From Fen-1135 sp963705275 (lineage in GTDB: Bacteria; Desulfobacterota; Syntrophia; Syntrophales; UBA2185), in assembly GCA_963705275.1 (NCBI GenBank), contig OY970063.1:1984001-2048000 (forward strand): a stretch of DNA of 64,000 bases, read 5' to 3'. The notes beneath the pieces are model-generated. The model searched no databases, had not been told where the DNA came from, and was given only the letters and a program-made list of their open reading frames with translations. This document shows positions 1-8,817 of the stretch, piece after piece. Position 1 is the first letter of the stretch. Every line of letters starts with the position of its first letter. The position numbers were made by a program, and so were the translations under genes.

Positions 1-10
1 GAGGAGCACT

Positions 11-748
11 ATGGAATTCAGAACTATAAAGGCCGATGTGCAGGGGAGAATCGGTACGATATACCTGAATCGGCCCGAGAGGCGGAATGCAATCTCTATT
101 GATATGCGACGTGAGATATCCGCCTGTCTGAAAGATTGGCGTGAATCTGAAACGGTGGGCGCAGTAATCCTGACCGGCAACGGCGAGGCCTTCAGCGCGG
201 GTTTTGACCTGAGCGAATTCAAACAACCTATCCTGTATAGTGACATTTACGAAACGTCGGCAAGATATCACAGAGATATCTGGTATTTTCCCAAGCCTAC
301 GATCGCCGCGGTGAACGGGCCGGCCCTGGCGGGCGGGTTTGATCTTGCAAAACTGTGCGACATCAGGATGTGTTCGAAAACAGCCCTCTTCGGTCATCCG
401 GAGGTCAAATTCGGAATACCCCCGCTCCTAACACCCCTTCGCTGGATTATAGGTGAAGGACTGGCCCGCGATCTCTGTCTCACGGGCAGACGGATCGACG
501 CCGCAGAGGCGCATCGCGCAGGTCTGGTCAGCGAGGTCATAGACGGCAATAGATTGCTGGAGCGGGCAAGAGAGACGGCTGCTGCCATTCTGGAGGCCCC
601 CTTGTCGGCCCTTCGCTTCATCAAGACATACATGCTGGATCACGCGAATCGCGGCTTTGAGGAGGCTTTCTCAGTCGAGCATGACAAGGCCTTTCAGGAA
701 TTCCTCCTGAAGAAGGCGTCTGAAGCCTTTCGTGGAAAAGAAAAGTAG
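11..748 (+). CDS. Enoyl-CoA hydratase/isomerase family protein
   Basis: This 245-residue protein has the crotonase fold and probably hydrates or isomerises an enoyl-CoA in the cytoplasm. The N-terminal segment LNRPERRNAIS (about residues 19-29) and the oxyanion-hole region SAGFDLSEF (about 62-70) and AAVNGPALAGGFDLAKLCD (about 98-116) are typical of the family. A GAGGAGC ribosome binding site at 1-7 supports the ATG at 11. The catalytic Glu of classical hydratases near the second oxyanion segment is not obvious (HPEVKFGIPP is the nearest match), so the exact reaction cannot be named. It lies 195 nt upstream of an SDR gene on the same strand, which fits a fatty-acid or ring-degradation pathway, but substrate is unknown. 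Confidence 0.88.
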   Translation: MEFRTIKADVQGRIGTIYLNRPERRNAISIDMRREISACLKDWRESETVGAVILTGNGEAFSAGFDLSEFKQPILYSDIYETSARYHRDIWYFPKPTIAAVNGPALAGGFDLAKLCDIRMCSKTALFGHPEVKFGIPPLLTPLRWIIGEGLARDLCLTGRRIDAAEAHRAGLVSEVIDGNRLLERARETAAAILEAPLSALRFIKTYMLDHANRGFEEAFSVEHDKAFQEFLLKKASEAFRGKEK

Positions 749-943
749 TTCATTGGAGAGGCCGACGCAATTTTGGGGTAAGAAATGCTGCCTTCCGGCA
801 GAGTCGTTTGTTCATTGGGGCGTCGAATACGGGGGAAATCTGACCGGATATGTGATAAAGGCTAGGGAGTAGTCTCTTGAAGACGGAAGAAACCACCGGT
901 CAAAGTGAAGAAAAAATGATCAGCACCAATCAAGGAGGAAGAT

Positions 944-1735
944 ATGGATTTGGGATTAAAGGATAAAGTGGCCCTGGTGGCCGGGGGAAGCACGGGGCTG
1001 GGTCTGGCTGTAGCAAAAAGGCTGTCAAGAGAAGGCGCGCGTGTTGCCATATGCGCGCTGGATGATCCGTATCTCCCGAAGGCGAAGGAGGAAATCATAA
1101 GAGAAACGGGGGGGCAGGTCATTGCCATTGCCGCGGATGTGGCCGATGTCGAGCAGGCAAAGAAGTTTGTCCGGAACGCTATCGATCATTACGGGACTTT
1201 GGACATTTTAGTCAATAATGCCGGGGGGCCGCCATCGAAGGAGTTCTTCGATATCGATGACAAACTCTGGGAATTTGGTTTCCACCTAAACCTTCTCTCT
1301 ACGATTGTCATGACCCGTGAAGCTGTACCGGTGATGAAAGCCAAGCGCTGGGGGCGCATCGTCAATATGACCTCCATCTCCGTCAAGCAGCCTATAGACG
1401 GCCTTATACTTTCCAATACAATTCGTGCAGGCGTCATTGGTTTTGCCAAGTCGCTGTCCAATGAGCTGGCGAAGTTCAACATCACCATTAACAATGTGTG
1501 TCCCGGATACACCATGACGGACAGGGTTCGTAATGTCTCCGAGGCAGTAGCTGCCAGGGAGGGCACTACACCGGAGGCAATTGTCAAAAGATGGGAGTCT
1601 GAGATTCCTATGGGGCGCCTGGGCAAGCCGGAAGAATTTGCCGGTCTGGTTGCATTCTTAGCTTCAGAGATCGCCGGCTATATCACGGGCGCTGCAATTC
1701 AGATCGATGGCGGCTGGTATAAGGGAGTCATGTAG
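944..1735 (+). CDS. SDR family oxidoreductase lacking the YxxxK catalytic pair
   Basis: A 263-residue short-chain dehydrogenase/reductase with a Rossmann fold. The cofactor loop GGSTGLGLA (residues 15-23), the NNAGG motif (about 91-95) and the C-terminal ITGAAIQIDGGW segment are clear. Where classical SDRs carry YxxxKAA, this protein has SNTIRAGVIG, so Tyr is replaced by Ser and Lys by Arg. It therefore belongs to a divergent SDR group usually named 3-oxoacyl-ACP reductase by similarity; whether it catalyses a hydride transfer by the usual mechanism is unknown. An AAGGAGGA site 5 nt before the ATG fixes the start. The neighbour upstream is a crotonase-family enzyme. Confidence 0.88.
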   Translation: MDLGLKDKVALVAGGSTGLGLAVAKRLSREGARVAICALDDPYLPKAKEEIIRETGGQVIAIAADVADVEQAKKFVRNAIDHYGTLDILVNNAGGPPSKEFFDIDDKLWEFGFHLNLLSTIVMTREAVPVMKAKRWGRIVNMTSISVKQPIDGLILSNTIRAGVIGFAKSLSNELAKFNITINNVCPGYTMTDRVRNVSEAVAAREGTTPEAIVKRWESEIPMGRLGKPEEFAGLVAFLASEIAGYITGAAIQIDGGWYKGVM

Positions 1736-1753
1736 GGCGCCGGAAGACATCCG

Positions 1754-1957
1754 TTACTTGAATTTGTGGGGACTGATCTTCTTTTCCATGTTGTCGAGAA
1801 AAGTCGACCAGGCGTGGGTCCTGAAAGCGGTAGCCAACTTTTTGGGCTTTTTTGCCCCGCATGACGGGCACTCCAGGACATCGTATCTTTCATCGACCTT
1901 CATCAATCGTTCATACACGGTCTTGCATTGACAGCACTCAAATTCATAAATGGGCAT
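1754..1957 (-). CDS. FmdB family zinc ribbon protein
   Basis: A 67-residue protein starting MPIYEFEC. Two CxxC knuckles (CCQC near residue 8 and CPSC near residue 37) form the small zinc ribbon of the FmdB/regulatory-protein family. The family takes its name from a putative regulator of an amide hydrolase; its molecular role is still poorly defined. I place the start at the ATG at 1957 because it gives the canonical MPIYEF N-terminus and has an AAGGA site 8 nt upstream; a longer frame to 2017 has no such support. It is convergent with the SDR gene, with only 18 nt between stop codons. Confidence 0.85.
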   Translation of the reverse strand: MPIYEFECCQCKTVYERLMKVDERYDVLECPSCGAKKPKKLATAFRTHAWSTFLDNMEKKISPHKFK

Positions 1958-2232
1958 ATGGAAATTCCTTGAAGCGGCAACTGATGATATCAGGTGTGGT
2001 GCATACCGCGTTAACACCTCATATCCCGTCAGTCTAATTAGTTCATTAGTATAATCTCATTTTATGGAGACTCGTCTTCTCACGGGAGAAATATAAAAGA
2101 AAGATGACTGTATGTCAAGGGGGTTGAGAGACGCAATATAGAGCAGCATGTCATGAGGCAACGAGTCTTCAACGCGGTTGATATGCGGGGTTTAATATGT
2201 TAGTAAATACATTCCACGTCAGGATCTAAACT

Positions 2233-3810
2233 ATGGATGCAAAACCATCTTTTCTTCCTTTTGAAATTCCCGAGCTTAAATCCCGGAATGTAAGGATAGG
2301 CAAGGAAGGCCTGTTGCGCCGTTCCTTTCCCATAGATCCCGATGAATTTTTTAGAATCTATCAGAATGACGACCTCCATTTGGAAGTTGAGTTTCAGCAG
2401 GAAAATACCCGTACCAAAGTCCTTTTATATACGAATATCGACAGCCGGAAAGATGAATGGCGGGAGCTTCCTTTCAAGCGGGAAGAGAACAAAATTTTTA
2501 CCCTGTCATATAAGGCCCTGCTCTGCGGCAGCTACAAATTCAAATTAAAATATTCTCTCAATGACGGTAAGACCTGGTACTGGGACAGGGCTCCTTTCAG
2601 CCATGTAATCGTGGATCCGGAGGCTTTGAAGGATATAAGGATGTACACCATGATAATACCAGTCTCAGGCGCCATCAGCGACTGGATTGAGCTTCTGCCC
2701 CACATCGCAGGGCTTGGTTTTAATGCCGTTCATCTCCTGCCGATTACCAGCCTTGATATTTCCGAAAGCCCCTATTCGGCTTACGATCTTTTTTCCATTG
2801 ATGAGGCCTACAGTGGGAAAGAGGGCGGACGCGATTTTGCCGACTTTGAAAAATTCGTTGAGAAAGCGAAAGAACTGGGGATCCGACTTTGTTTTGACCT
2901 GGTTTTTAATCACATAGGGGTCAGGAGCAAAATGGTGCGGATGTGTCCGGAGTGGATAGTTCCTGATAACAGCGAGAAAGACGGACTGAAACGTGCAGGC
3001 TGCTGGCATATGAACTCCTGGCTGAAATGGGGTGACCTTGTAAAAATATATTATGACCATCCCCATCCTGACATCCGCGGCGATATCTGGGAATATATGA
3101 AAAAATATACCCTGTTCTGGTCCCATTTTGCGCAGCTTACAGGCGGCATGATCCGCCTCGACAACTTGCATTCAAGCCACGAGGGGTTTGTTGCAAGCCT
3201 GCTCAAGGACTTGCGAAGCGCCTATCCGAACCTCGTCATTATGGCCGAGTACTTTACAGATTCCAATACTATGTTGAAAAAAGCTGCTGAAGGGCAGATA
3301 AATGTTTTTCTTGCCAATCAATGGGAATACCCTTATGCAAATAGTCTCCGGAATTATTTGAATTACATCCATTATATCGGGCGGAAGGTGCGTTTTCACA
3401 TTCCCGTAACCACGCATGACACGGGCGCGCCAGCCCAGCTTTTTGGCAAGGCCGAGGCCGCCGTGCCGCGTTACGCTATTACAACTCTCATGGGTACGGG
3501 ACAGACGGGCATAGTCCAGGGAGTTGAACACGGGCATCCCGAAAAAATAGATTTTATCGGCAGGAAAGAAAAATATAAATTCAAGGAAAATCTATATATT
3601 GCCGAAGGCATAAGAAATATTAACCGGGTGCTTACGGAATCGCCCGTGTTTCATCAGGACGGGAATCTGGAGTTCATCGACAACGATCATGGCGCCGTAC
3701 TGGGCGCCTTGCGTCGCCTGGATAAGGAAATGGACAAAGGCTATCTGATCTTCGCAAATCTCGACATCAATGATGGCTACATTTACAGATTAACCTTTCG
3801 CCATTCATGA
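2233..3810 (+). CDS. GH13-like alpha-amylase family protein, 3' end frameshifted
   Basis: This 525-residue frame encodes an N-terminal beta-sandwich (about residues 1-130) followed by an amylase-type TIM barrel. FDLVFNHIG (about 221-229) matches conserved region I, GGMIRLDNLHSS (about 304-315) region II with its Asp, VIMAEYF (about 335-341) region III with its Glu, and VTTHDTGAP region IV. It resembles glucanotransferase-like GH13 domains of glycogen debranching enzymes. Reading stops at 3810, but the next frame continues in similar style to 3932 and ends PCGIRIYRIDN, a typical C-terminus of this family. One missing base near 3784-3790 would restore a protein of about 566 residues. An AGGAT site precedes the ATG. 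Confidence 0.8.
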   Translation: MDAKPSFLPFEIPELKSRNVRIGKEGLLRRSFPIDPDEFFRIYQNDDLHLEVEFQQENTRTKVLLYTNIDSRKDEWRELPFKREENKIFTLSYKALLCGSYKFKLKYSLNDGKTWYWDRAPFSHVIVDPEALKDIRMYTMIIPVSGAISDWIELLPHIAGLGFNAVHLLPITSLDISESPYSAYDLFSIDEAYSGKEGGRDFADFEKFVEKAKELGIRLCFDLVFNHIGVRSKMVRMCPEWIVPDNSEKDGLKRAGCWHMNSWLKWGDLVKIYYDHPHPDIRGDIWEYMKKYTLFWSHFAQLTGGMIRLDNLHSSHEGFVASLLKDLRSAYPNLVIMAEYFTDSNTMLKKAAEGQINVFLANQWEYPYANSLRNYLNYIHYIGRKVRFHIPVTTHDTGAPAQLFGKAEAAVPRYAITTLMGTGQTGIVQGVEHGHPEKIDFIGRKEKYKFKENLYIAEGIRNINRVLTESPVFHQDGNLEFIDNDHGAVLGALRRLDKEMDKGYLIFANLDINDGYIYRLTFRHS

Positions 3811-3932
3811 AGAATACAAGAAGAATACAGATGGAGGACATAATTAGCGGAGACCGGCATGAATCGCAGGTCAGTGACATCGAAGTTGATATTGAACCCT
3901 GCGGTATCAGGATATACAGGATCGATAATTAA
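3811..3932 (+). pseudogene. Displaced C-terminus of the GH13-like gene
   Basis: The frame one base behind that of the preceding amylase gene stays open from about 3783 to the TAA at 3930. It reads roughly INLSPFMKNTRR, then VSDIEVDIEPCGIRIYRID. The last part is what closes many GH13-type beta-sandwich domains. No start codon or ribosome binding site makes sense of it as an independent gene, so I take it as the tail of the 2233 gene cut off by a single-base deletion. Resequencing would decide between a true mutation and a sequence error. Confidence 0.6.
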
Positions 3933-3997
3933 CGGAACGAAAAGAAGCATGCCGCAGATATGTGATAAATGCTTTAGCATCGATGAAAGGAGCTTAC

Positions 3998-4273
3998 ATG
4001 AATTTTGAGAAGTTTTTTAGAGTAGCGGTTCTTGTTTTGTTTGCCCTGGCTATATTTATTTACGGAATGGCGAACAGATACCAATTCTTTCATATTGCCA
4101 ATAGTCTTACCGGTCTTGCCTGTGACCATTATACAGGGAAGTGTGAATGGCTGTCCCCGGATGAGATGGGAGTAGAAAAGGTAATGAAGTATTCGGACAA
4201 ACAGCGAGAGGTAATGGAAAAACGGGCGGTCCCGCAAGCGCCAGTGCCGAAGCCAGAGAGTCCGCGGCAATAA
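3998..4273 (+). CDS. Small membrane-anchored protein of unknown function
   Basis: A 91-residue protein starting MNFEKFFRVAVL, with one hydrophobic segment (about residues 7-24, VAVLVLFALAIFIYGM) and a hydrophilic, proline-rich tail (PQAPVPKPES). The ATG at 3998 has an AAAGGAG site 7 nt upstream, which is far better than the upstream in-frame ATG at 3962. The topology suggests an N-terminal anchor with the tail outside. I do not recognise the family and no function can be assigned. It lies 70 nt before the cyclase-family gene. Confidence 0.7.
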   Translation: MNFEKFFRVAVLVLFALAIFIYGMANRYQFFHIANSLTGLACDHYTGKCEWLSPDEMGVEKVMKYSDKQREVMEKRAVPQAPVPKPESPRQ

Positions 4274-4342
4274 CTAAGGCGAAAAAACTTTAGGGTGTAG
4301 AAAAATACGTGGCGACCGAATGTCATCAAAGGAGGCACTCCG

Positions 4343-5119
4343 ATGAAACGTTTCGTTGACCTCAGCATCAGTATCGAATCCGGCCTGCCTTCGGATCCGC
4401 CCATGATGATGCCGAAGATTGATTACATCGATCACGGCATGGGCGCCAACCAGATGCTTGACTTCTTTCCCGGCATCCGAAAGGATCAGCTCCCCGGAGG
4501 TGTGGGCTGGGCCCTGGAGTTCATAACCCTTACGACGCACAGCGGAACACACCTGGACGCGCCCTATCACTACCATCCCACCATGGATCGGGGGAAGGCG
4601 TCGATGACTATCGACGAGGTGCCTCTGGAGTGGTGCTTCAGCGACGGCGTCCTCCTCGACTTCCGCCGCAAGGGTGACGGTGAGAGGATCACCGTGGCTG
4701 ACGTTAAAAAGGAACTGGAGCGAATCAGGTATGAGATAAAGCCTCTCGACATCGTCCTCATCTGGACAGGTGCAGAGGCGGCCTGGGGGAAGCCGGAATA
4801 TCTCACCAGGGGAGCGGGGATGGATCGCGAAAGCACGTTGTATCTCATTGAGAAAGGCGTGCGTGTTGTGGGGATCGATGCCTGGAGCTGGGATCGTCCT
4901 CTTCCCTTTCTGGCCCGCGAATTCAAGGAGACCGGGAATCCCAAGGTTATCTGGGAGGCCCACTTCGCGGGCATAGACATGGGATATTGCCACATGGAGA
5001 AGATGGCCAACTTCAGCGTCATAGGGCGGCCTAAAGGCTTCAGCGTCTGCTGTTTTCCTGTAAAGATAAAGCGGGCCTCGGCGGGATGGTGCCGCCCCGT
5101 TGCGATTATTGAAGATTAG
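4343..5119 (+). CDS. Cyclase family protein (kynurenine-formamidase-like hydrolase)
   Basis: A 258-residue metal-dependent hydrolase of the cyclase/KynB family. The signature HSGTHLDAPYHY (about residues 64-75) supplies the metal-binding His and Asp residues, and FVDLS at the N-terminus plus a DAWSWD segment near residue 180 fit the fold. Members hydrolyse formamides or open or close lactam and lactone-like rings. An AAAGGAGG site 8 nt before the ATG is strong. The gene sits ahead of a ketopantoate-reductase-like gene, suggesting a small catabolic unit, but no kynurenine pathway genes are nearby, so the true substrate is unknown. Confidence 0.85.
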   Translation: MKRFVDLSISIESGLPSDPPMMMPKIDYIDHGMGANQMLDFFPGIRKDQLPGGVGWALEFITLTTHSGTHLDAPYHYHPTMDRGKASMTIDEVPLEWCFSDGVLLDFRRKGDGERITVADVKKELERIRYEIKPLDIVLIWTGAEAAWGKPEYLTRGAGMDRESTLYLIEKGVRVVGIDAWSWDRPLPFLAREFKETGNPKVIWEAHFAGIDMGYCHMEKMANFSVIGRPKGFSVCCFPVKIKRASAGWCRPVAIIED

Positions 5120-5241
5120 TGAGATAAACATTGTCTCTGGAGCCCCAGCCTCAGACAGGGAACATTATGTCCGGGAGGTCTGAGTGCTCTACGTGATATA
5201 GATGCCGTCACGTGACGACGGGGCGGATTATGAGGAGGGAC

Positions 5242-6162
5242 ATGAAACCATCGATCAAAACCATATCCATTGTCGGGGCAGGTGCATTGGGAGCCGCCTA
5301 CGGCGCGCTTCTCTATGATATGGATATGCGCTCTGTCTCGTTTGTCGCCGGGGCGGATCGTTTTCAACGGCTCCGCAAAGAGGGCCTGATCGTCAATGGC
5401 AAGCGCTACTTCATTCCCCTTGTCCAGCCGGAAGATATGTCAGCCCCTGCCGATCTCATCATCGTCGCGGTAAAATACCATCACCTGGATAATGCCATAC
5501 GCGACATGAGAAACAGAGTGGGAGCGGAAACCGACATTATTTCTGTCATGAACGGCATAGAGAGCGAGGAGCGGATTGGCGCCGTCTACGGCATGGAAAA
5601 AGTTCTGTATGCTGTTTCTGTCGGCATCGATGCCCTGAGGGAAGGCAACCGCGTCAATTACCGCAACCAGGGGAAAATATTATTCGGAGAGGCTACTAAC
5701 ACGTTTCTTACAGACCGGGTTAAGCGCATCCAGGCCCTCTTCGACAAGGCGGGGATCATCTATGAAACGCCTCCGGATATGATGCGCGTCATGTGGTGGA
5801 AGTTCATGATCAATGTCGGAATCAATCAGGCATCAGCAGTGATTCGGCAACCATTCTTAGCATTTCAAACCTCTGCGGAGGCCAGAAACCTGATGGAATC
5901 TTCCATGCGTGAGGTAATAAGCCTTTCTGAAAAGGCAAGAGTAAATCTCACCGAAGAGGATATCAATAGATTTAATGAAATTCTCATGAGTATGAACCCG
6001 GAGGGAAAGACTTCCATGCTTCAGGATGTTGAGGCCGGCAGGAAAACGGAGGTGGAGATGTTTGCCGGTAAAGTGATCGCCCTGGGGAGGCAGTACAATG
6101 TTCCCACACCTGTAAATCAAAAACTATTCGACTCAATCAAAGAAATCGAAGCGAAATACTAA
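5242..6162 (+). CDS. Ketopantoate reductase (ApbA/PanE) family oxidoreductase
   Basis: A 306-residue NAD(P)-dependent 2-dehydropantoate 2-reductase-like protein. The N-terminal Rossmann loop GAGALGAAYG (about residues 12-21), VAVKYHHLDNAI and VMNGIESEE match the cofactor and substrate regions, and WWKFMINVGINQASAV contains the conserved Lys and Asn of the helical C-terminal domain. The ATG at 5242 has GAGGAGGG directly upstream and gives the normal MKPSIKTISIVGAG start; the in-frame ATG at 5212 is less likely. With no pantothenate genes nearby, a role on another 2-oxoacid linked to the cyclase upstream is possible. Confidence 0.85.
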   Translation: MKPSIKTISIVGAGALGAAYGALLYDMDMRSVSFVAGADRFQRLRKEGLIVNGKRYFIPLVQPEDMSAPADLIIVAVKYHHLDNAIRDMRNRVGAETDIISVMNGIESEERIGAVYGMEKVLYAVSVGIDALREGNRVNYRNQGKILFGEATNTFLTDRVKRIQALFDKAGIIYETPPDMMRVMWWKFMINVGINQASAVIRQPFLAFQTSAEARNLMESSMREVISLSEKARVNLTEEDINRFNEILMSMNPEGKTSMLQDVEAGRKTEVEMFAGKVIALGRQYNVPTPVNQKLFDSIKEIEAKY

Positions 6163-6193
6163 GACTAATGCGGCTTGATCAATTGACCACTAT

Positions 6194-6757
6194 CTATTCG
6201 CTCATGATATACCTCCGAAAGCTTCTTTCAAAGATCAATGCCTTATCTTTTGACATATGATACTTCTTCAGGCCGAACTTGTAGTCACCCGTAGGGACCA
6301 TTCCAATCCTTTCGCAATATTGCTCAGACCCTCCCAATGCATAGAGGACAAATTCTCCCTCCAGAGACAGAGAGAGGCTGGTCTTAATAGTGAAATAGAC
6401 GAGGCCGGATCCTATTCGCCGCATCCTTCCGGCGGTGCCGTAATAATTCCAAGGAGCCGTAGCAAAAAAATCCAGGTACAGCCTGCGTTGATGCCTGAAA
6501 GACAGCAAGCCGTCCAACCTTGTTCCGGTATACGCCGCATAGCATTTATCAATGAATACAGAACTTAGCGACATGTTGATTATTCTGTCCCATTCGAAAC
6601 AGCGGTAATCAAACCTTCTGTCCTTTTGCCATATAATTTTTTCATCTACGTATGGTTCCCACGTGGCACTGAAGTCGCGGATAGTATCTGTAGTCGCGCC
6701 CCTTATTTCTGTTTCACATTCAATTTTTTCGACGCTGTCGTAAGAGAGAAATTTCAC
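6194..6757 (-). CDS. Hypothetical protein, possibly a GNAT-like acyltransferase
   Basis: A 187-residue cytoplasmic-looking protein read from a GTG at 6757, with AAGGA about 12 nt upstream. The central and C-terminal pattern (GLLSFRHQRRLYLDFFATAP, then FVLYALGGSEQYCERIGMVPTG) recalls the end of GNAT acetyltransferases, where a residue cluster before an F/C-ER-IGF segment binds acyl-CoA, but the acetyl-CoA loop RxxGxG/A is only loosely matched by GRMRRIGSG. I do not recognise a specific family. It is convergent with the ketopantoate-reductase-like gene. Confidence 0.6.
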   Translation of the reverse strand: MKFLSYDSVEKIECETEIRGATTDTIRDFSATWEPYVDEKIIWQKDRRFDYRCFEWDRIINMSLSSVFIDKCYAAYTGTRLDGLLSFRHQRRLYLDFFATAPWNYYGTAGRMRRIGSGLVYFTIKTSLSLSLEGEFVLYALGGSEQYCERIGMVPTGDYKFGLKKYHMSKDKALIFERSFRRYIMSE

Positions 6758-6882
6758 GTTAAGAGAATCCTTTTCTGTCGACCGCTACCTGCCGCTCGAG
6801 CGTACGGGGATGGATATGACATCAGTAAATTTTTAGCACAGGTGGGCCGATAAGAGAATAGGAGTTTTCGGCCAATGACTCA

Positions 6883-6911
6883 TTGACACACGAGATATTT
6901 CTTCCTATACT
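6883..6911 (+). promoter_or_regulatory. Sigma-70-type promoter
   Basis: A perfect -35 box TTGACA (6883-6888) is separated by 17 nt from TATACT (6906-6911), one base from the -10 consensus. Transcription would start near 6918, about 26 nt before the ATG at 6944, with AGGTG in between as ribosome binding site. This is one of the best vegetative promoter matches in the window. Confidence 0.7.
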
Positions 6912-6943
6912 TTCTTAGTTATCATCGAGGATTTAGGTGAAAC

Positions 6944-7342
6944 ATGAAATGGAAAACAGCAGATATGCGCATATGCATTAATCTCATAAGCGCGCTTATC
7001 CTGATGGCTGGTCTGGGTACGGCCATATATATTTATCAGACAGCCGACACGGATGCGAGCGGCATGCTGGGTTACCAAATAATAGGCGGCACTATTTATC
7101 CGATTATGCCGGAAAATACAAAGATCTATAAACATGATCTGGAAGTATACGGCGGGAAGGCAGCCGTGCTTGCCGATGACTTCCGGCGCTGGTTTAACGG
7201 GTTATGGCATGGGAAATCACTCGCATTCACCATAGCCGTGATTTCCGTCTTCATATCTCTTGCCGGTTTCTTCACTTCCAGACATCTGCCGTCACATACC
7301 GAGTCTGATACGGGTGCTGAAAACAATCAGGATCGGCACTAA
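6944..7342 (+). CDS. Two-helix membrane protein of unknown function
   Basis: A 132-residue protein with two predicted transmembrane segments (about residues 10-30, ICINLISALILMAGLGTAIY, and about 92-110, SLAFTIAVISVFISLAGFF). The loop between them, about 60 residues long, would lie in the periplasm if the N-terminus is inside. The C-terminal tail is polar. I do not recognise the family. A strong promoter lies just upstream, and a secreted nitroreductase gene follows 48 nt downstream, so the two may be co-transcribed. Confidence 0.7.
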   Translation: MKWKTADMRICINLISALILMAGLGTAIYIYQTADTDASGMLGYQIIGGTIYPIMPENTKIYKHDLEVYGGKAAVLADDFRRWFNGLWHGKSLAFTIAVISVFISLAGFFTSRHLPSHTESDTGAENNQDRH

Positions 7343-7389
7343 GAGAATTACTGTGAGGCTTAAACAACTAAAATGGGGAGATTACATCT

Positions 7390-8079
7390 ATGAAGACGAA
7401 ATCAAGAAGCAGAAGTCTTAACATCATGCAGGTAATTGCAGCCGTTATTCTGGCCTCTGTCATCATTATTCCGGCTATGAGTCAGGGGATCACCATGGCG
7501 CAGGAACAGAAATCAATTCAGCTTACAAAGCCGCAAATCACCGGCAATCCGCTGATGGAGGTTCTGGCAAAGAGAAGCTCATCCCGTGAATTCAGCTCGG
7601 AACCCTTGCCGGGGAATATCCTTTCAAACATGCTCTGGGCTGCTGCCGGCATCAATCGTCCTGATTCTGGTAAACGGACGGCGCCTTCTGCAATGAATAA
7701 GCAGGAAATTGACGTTTATGTCGCCACCGAACGCGGCATTTACCTCTATGAGGCGAAATCACATTCGCTCACGATGGTCGCCACAGGAGACCTGCGAGGA
7801 CTGACCGGCAGGCAGGGCTATGTCAAAGAGGCTGCAGTCAATCTTATCTATGTGGCTGATTTTTCCCGGATGAGTTCTTTTTCAGATCAAGAACTGTATG
7901 CGGCGGCGGATACGGGTTTCATAAGTGAAAATGTGTATCTCTATTGCGCCTCCGCCGGGCTGGCAACAGTCGTCCGCGCATACATAGATAAACCGGCGCT
8001 CTCAAAAACCATGAATTTAAGAGCGGATCAGAAAATCATTCTGGCACAGTCTGTAGGATATCCCAAGCGCGGTAGATAA
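7390..8079 (+). CDS. Exported SagB/nitroreductase family protein
   Basis: A 229-residue protein with an N-terminal hydrophobic segment (about residues 14-37, possible signal or anchor) followed by a nitroreductase-fold FMN domain. KRSSSREFSSEPLP (about 57-70) is the conserved FMN-binding start of the family, LLWAAAGINR-like NMLWAAAGINRP is the next conserved helix, and it ends with the QSVGYPK motif typical of SagB-type dehydrogenases. The likely reaction is an FMN-dependent oxidation or reduction; substrate is unknown. Export of an FMN enzyme is less common and suggests Tat-independent anchoring in the membrane or folding outside. It follows the membrane protein gene. Confidence 0.82.
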   Translation: MKTKSRSRSLNIMQVIAAVILASVIIIPAMSQGITMAQEQKSIQLTKPQITGNPLMEVLAKRSSSREFSSEPLPGNILSNMLWAAAGINRPDSGKRTAPSAMNKQEIDVYVATERGIYLYEAKSHSLTMVATGDLRGLTGRQGYVKEAAVNLIYVADFSRMSSFSDQELYAAADTGFISENVYLYCASAGLATVVRAYIDKPALSKTMNLRADQKIILAQSVGYPKRGR

Positions 8080-8160
8080 GCCCTCTTGCTCCACACTGAT
8101 CTGTGGATTTATTCTTCCGGAGAAAAGAAATAAACATCCCAAGCATAAGGAGGTATTGCT

Positions 8161-8817
8161 ATGAATATAGAATGGTATGGTCATGCAGCTTTTAAAATAA
8201 CAACTGAAAATGGGACAAGGATCATCATCGATCCTTATCAATCCGGTTTTTCAGATGGCGCCCTATCCTATCGTGCAATCGACGACGAAGCCGACATCGT
8301 CGTTACAAGCCACAATCACGGAGACCACAACTACACGAAGAGCATCCGGGGGGAATATGATCACATAAAAAAGCAAGGGAGCTATGAGGTCAAAGGCGTA
8401 AAGCTCGAGACGATACCGACCTTCCATGATACTTCCTCGGGGAAGGAAAGGGGCGATAACCTGCTTACGATTATTTCGGCAGATGGAATAAAGCTCTTGC
8501 ACCTGGGAGACCTCGGGCATGACCTTGACCTGGAGACACTAAAGAAAATAGGCAAAGTGGATGTACTGTTCTTGCCTGTGGGCGGTTACTACACGATTGA
8601 TGCACAGGCAGCCACAAAGGTCATGAACAACATCAGACCGGCCATCACCATACCCATGCACTATAAGACAGAGAAATGCGGCTTTCCCATTACTACCGTT
8701 GCCGATTTTACGCGGGGCAAAAAAAACGTTCAGGTTCTGCCGAGATCGGAATTGAAGGTCGCAGCGGCGACTCTCCCCAAGGAACCGGAGATCATAGTCA
8801 TGCAGCATGCGCAATGA
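8161..8817 (+). CDS. MBL-fold metal-dependent hydrolase (UPF0173-like)
   Basis: A 218-residue metallo-beta-lactamase-fold hydrolase. The start MNIEWYGHAAFKI matches the WxGHAxF motif of the UPF0173/YtkL-like group, SHNHGDHN (about residues 57-64) is the HxHxDH metal site, LLHLGDLGH (about 118-126) supplies the bridging Asp, and TIPMHYKTE carries the last His. It is likely a cytoplasmic enzyme acting on a phosphoester or thioester of unknown identity. An AGGAGG site lies 7 nt upstream of the ATG. The stop overlaps the start of the next small gene (ATGA). Confidence 0.87.
   Translation: MNIEWYGHAAFKITTENGTRIIIDPYQSGFSDGALSYRAIDDEADIVVTSHNHGDHNYTKSIRGEYDHIKKQGSYEVKGVKLETIPTFHDTSSGKERGDNLLTIISADGIKLLHLGDLGHDLDLETLKKIGKVDVLFLPVGGYYTIDAQAATKVMNNIRPAITIPMHYKTEKCGFPITTVADFTRGKKNVQVLPRSELKVAAATLPKEPEIIVMQHAQ

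Noticed and set aside
4274..5131. 285-codon minus-strand open frame opposite the cyclase gene
   Set aside because: It is antisense to a gene with clear family motifs and a strong ribosome binding site; its translation shows no known domain.
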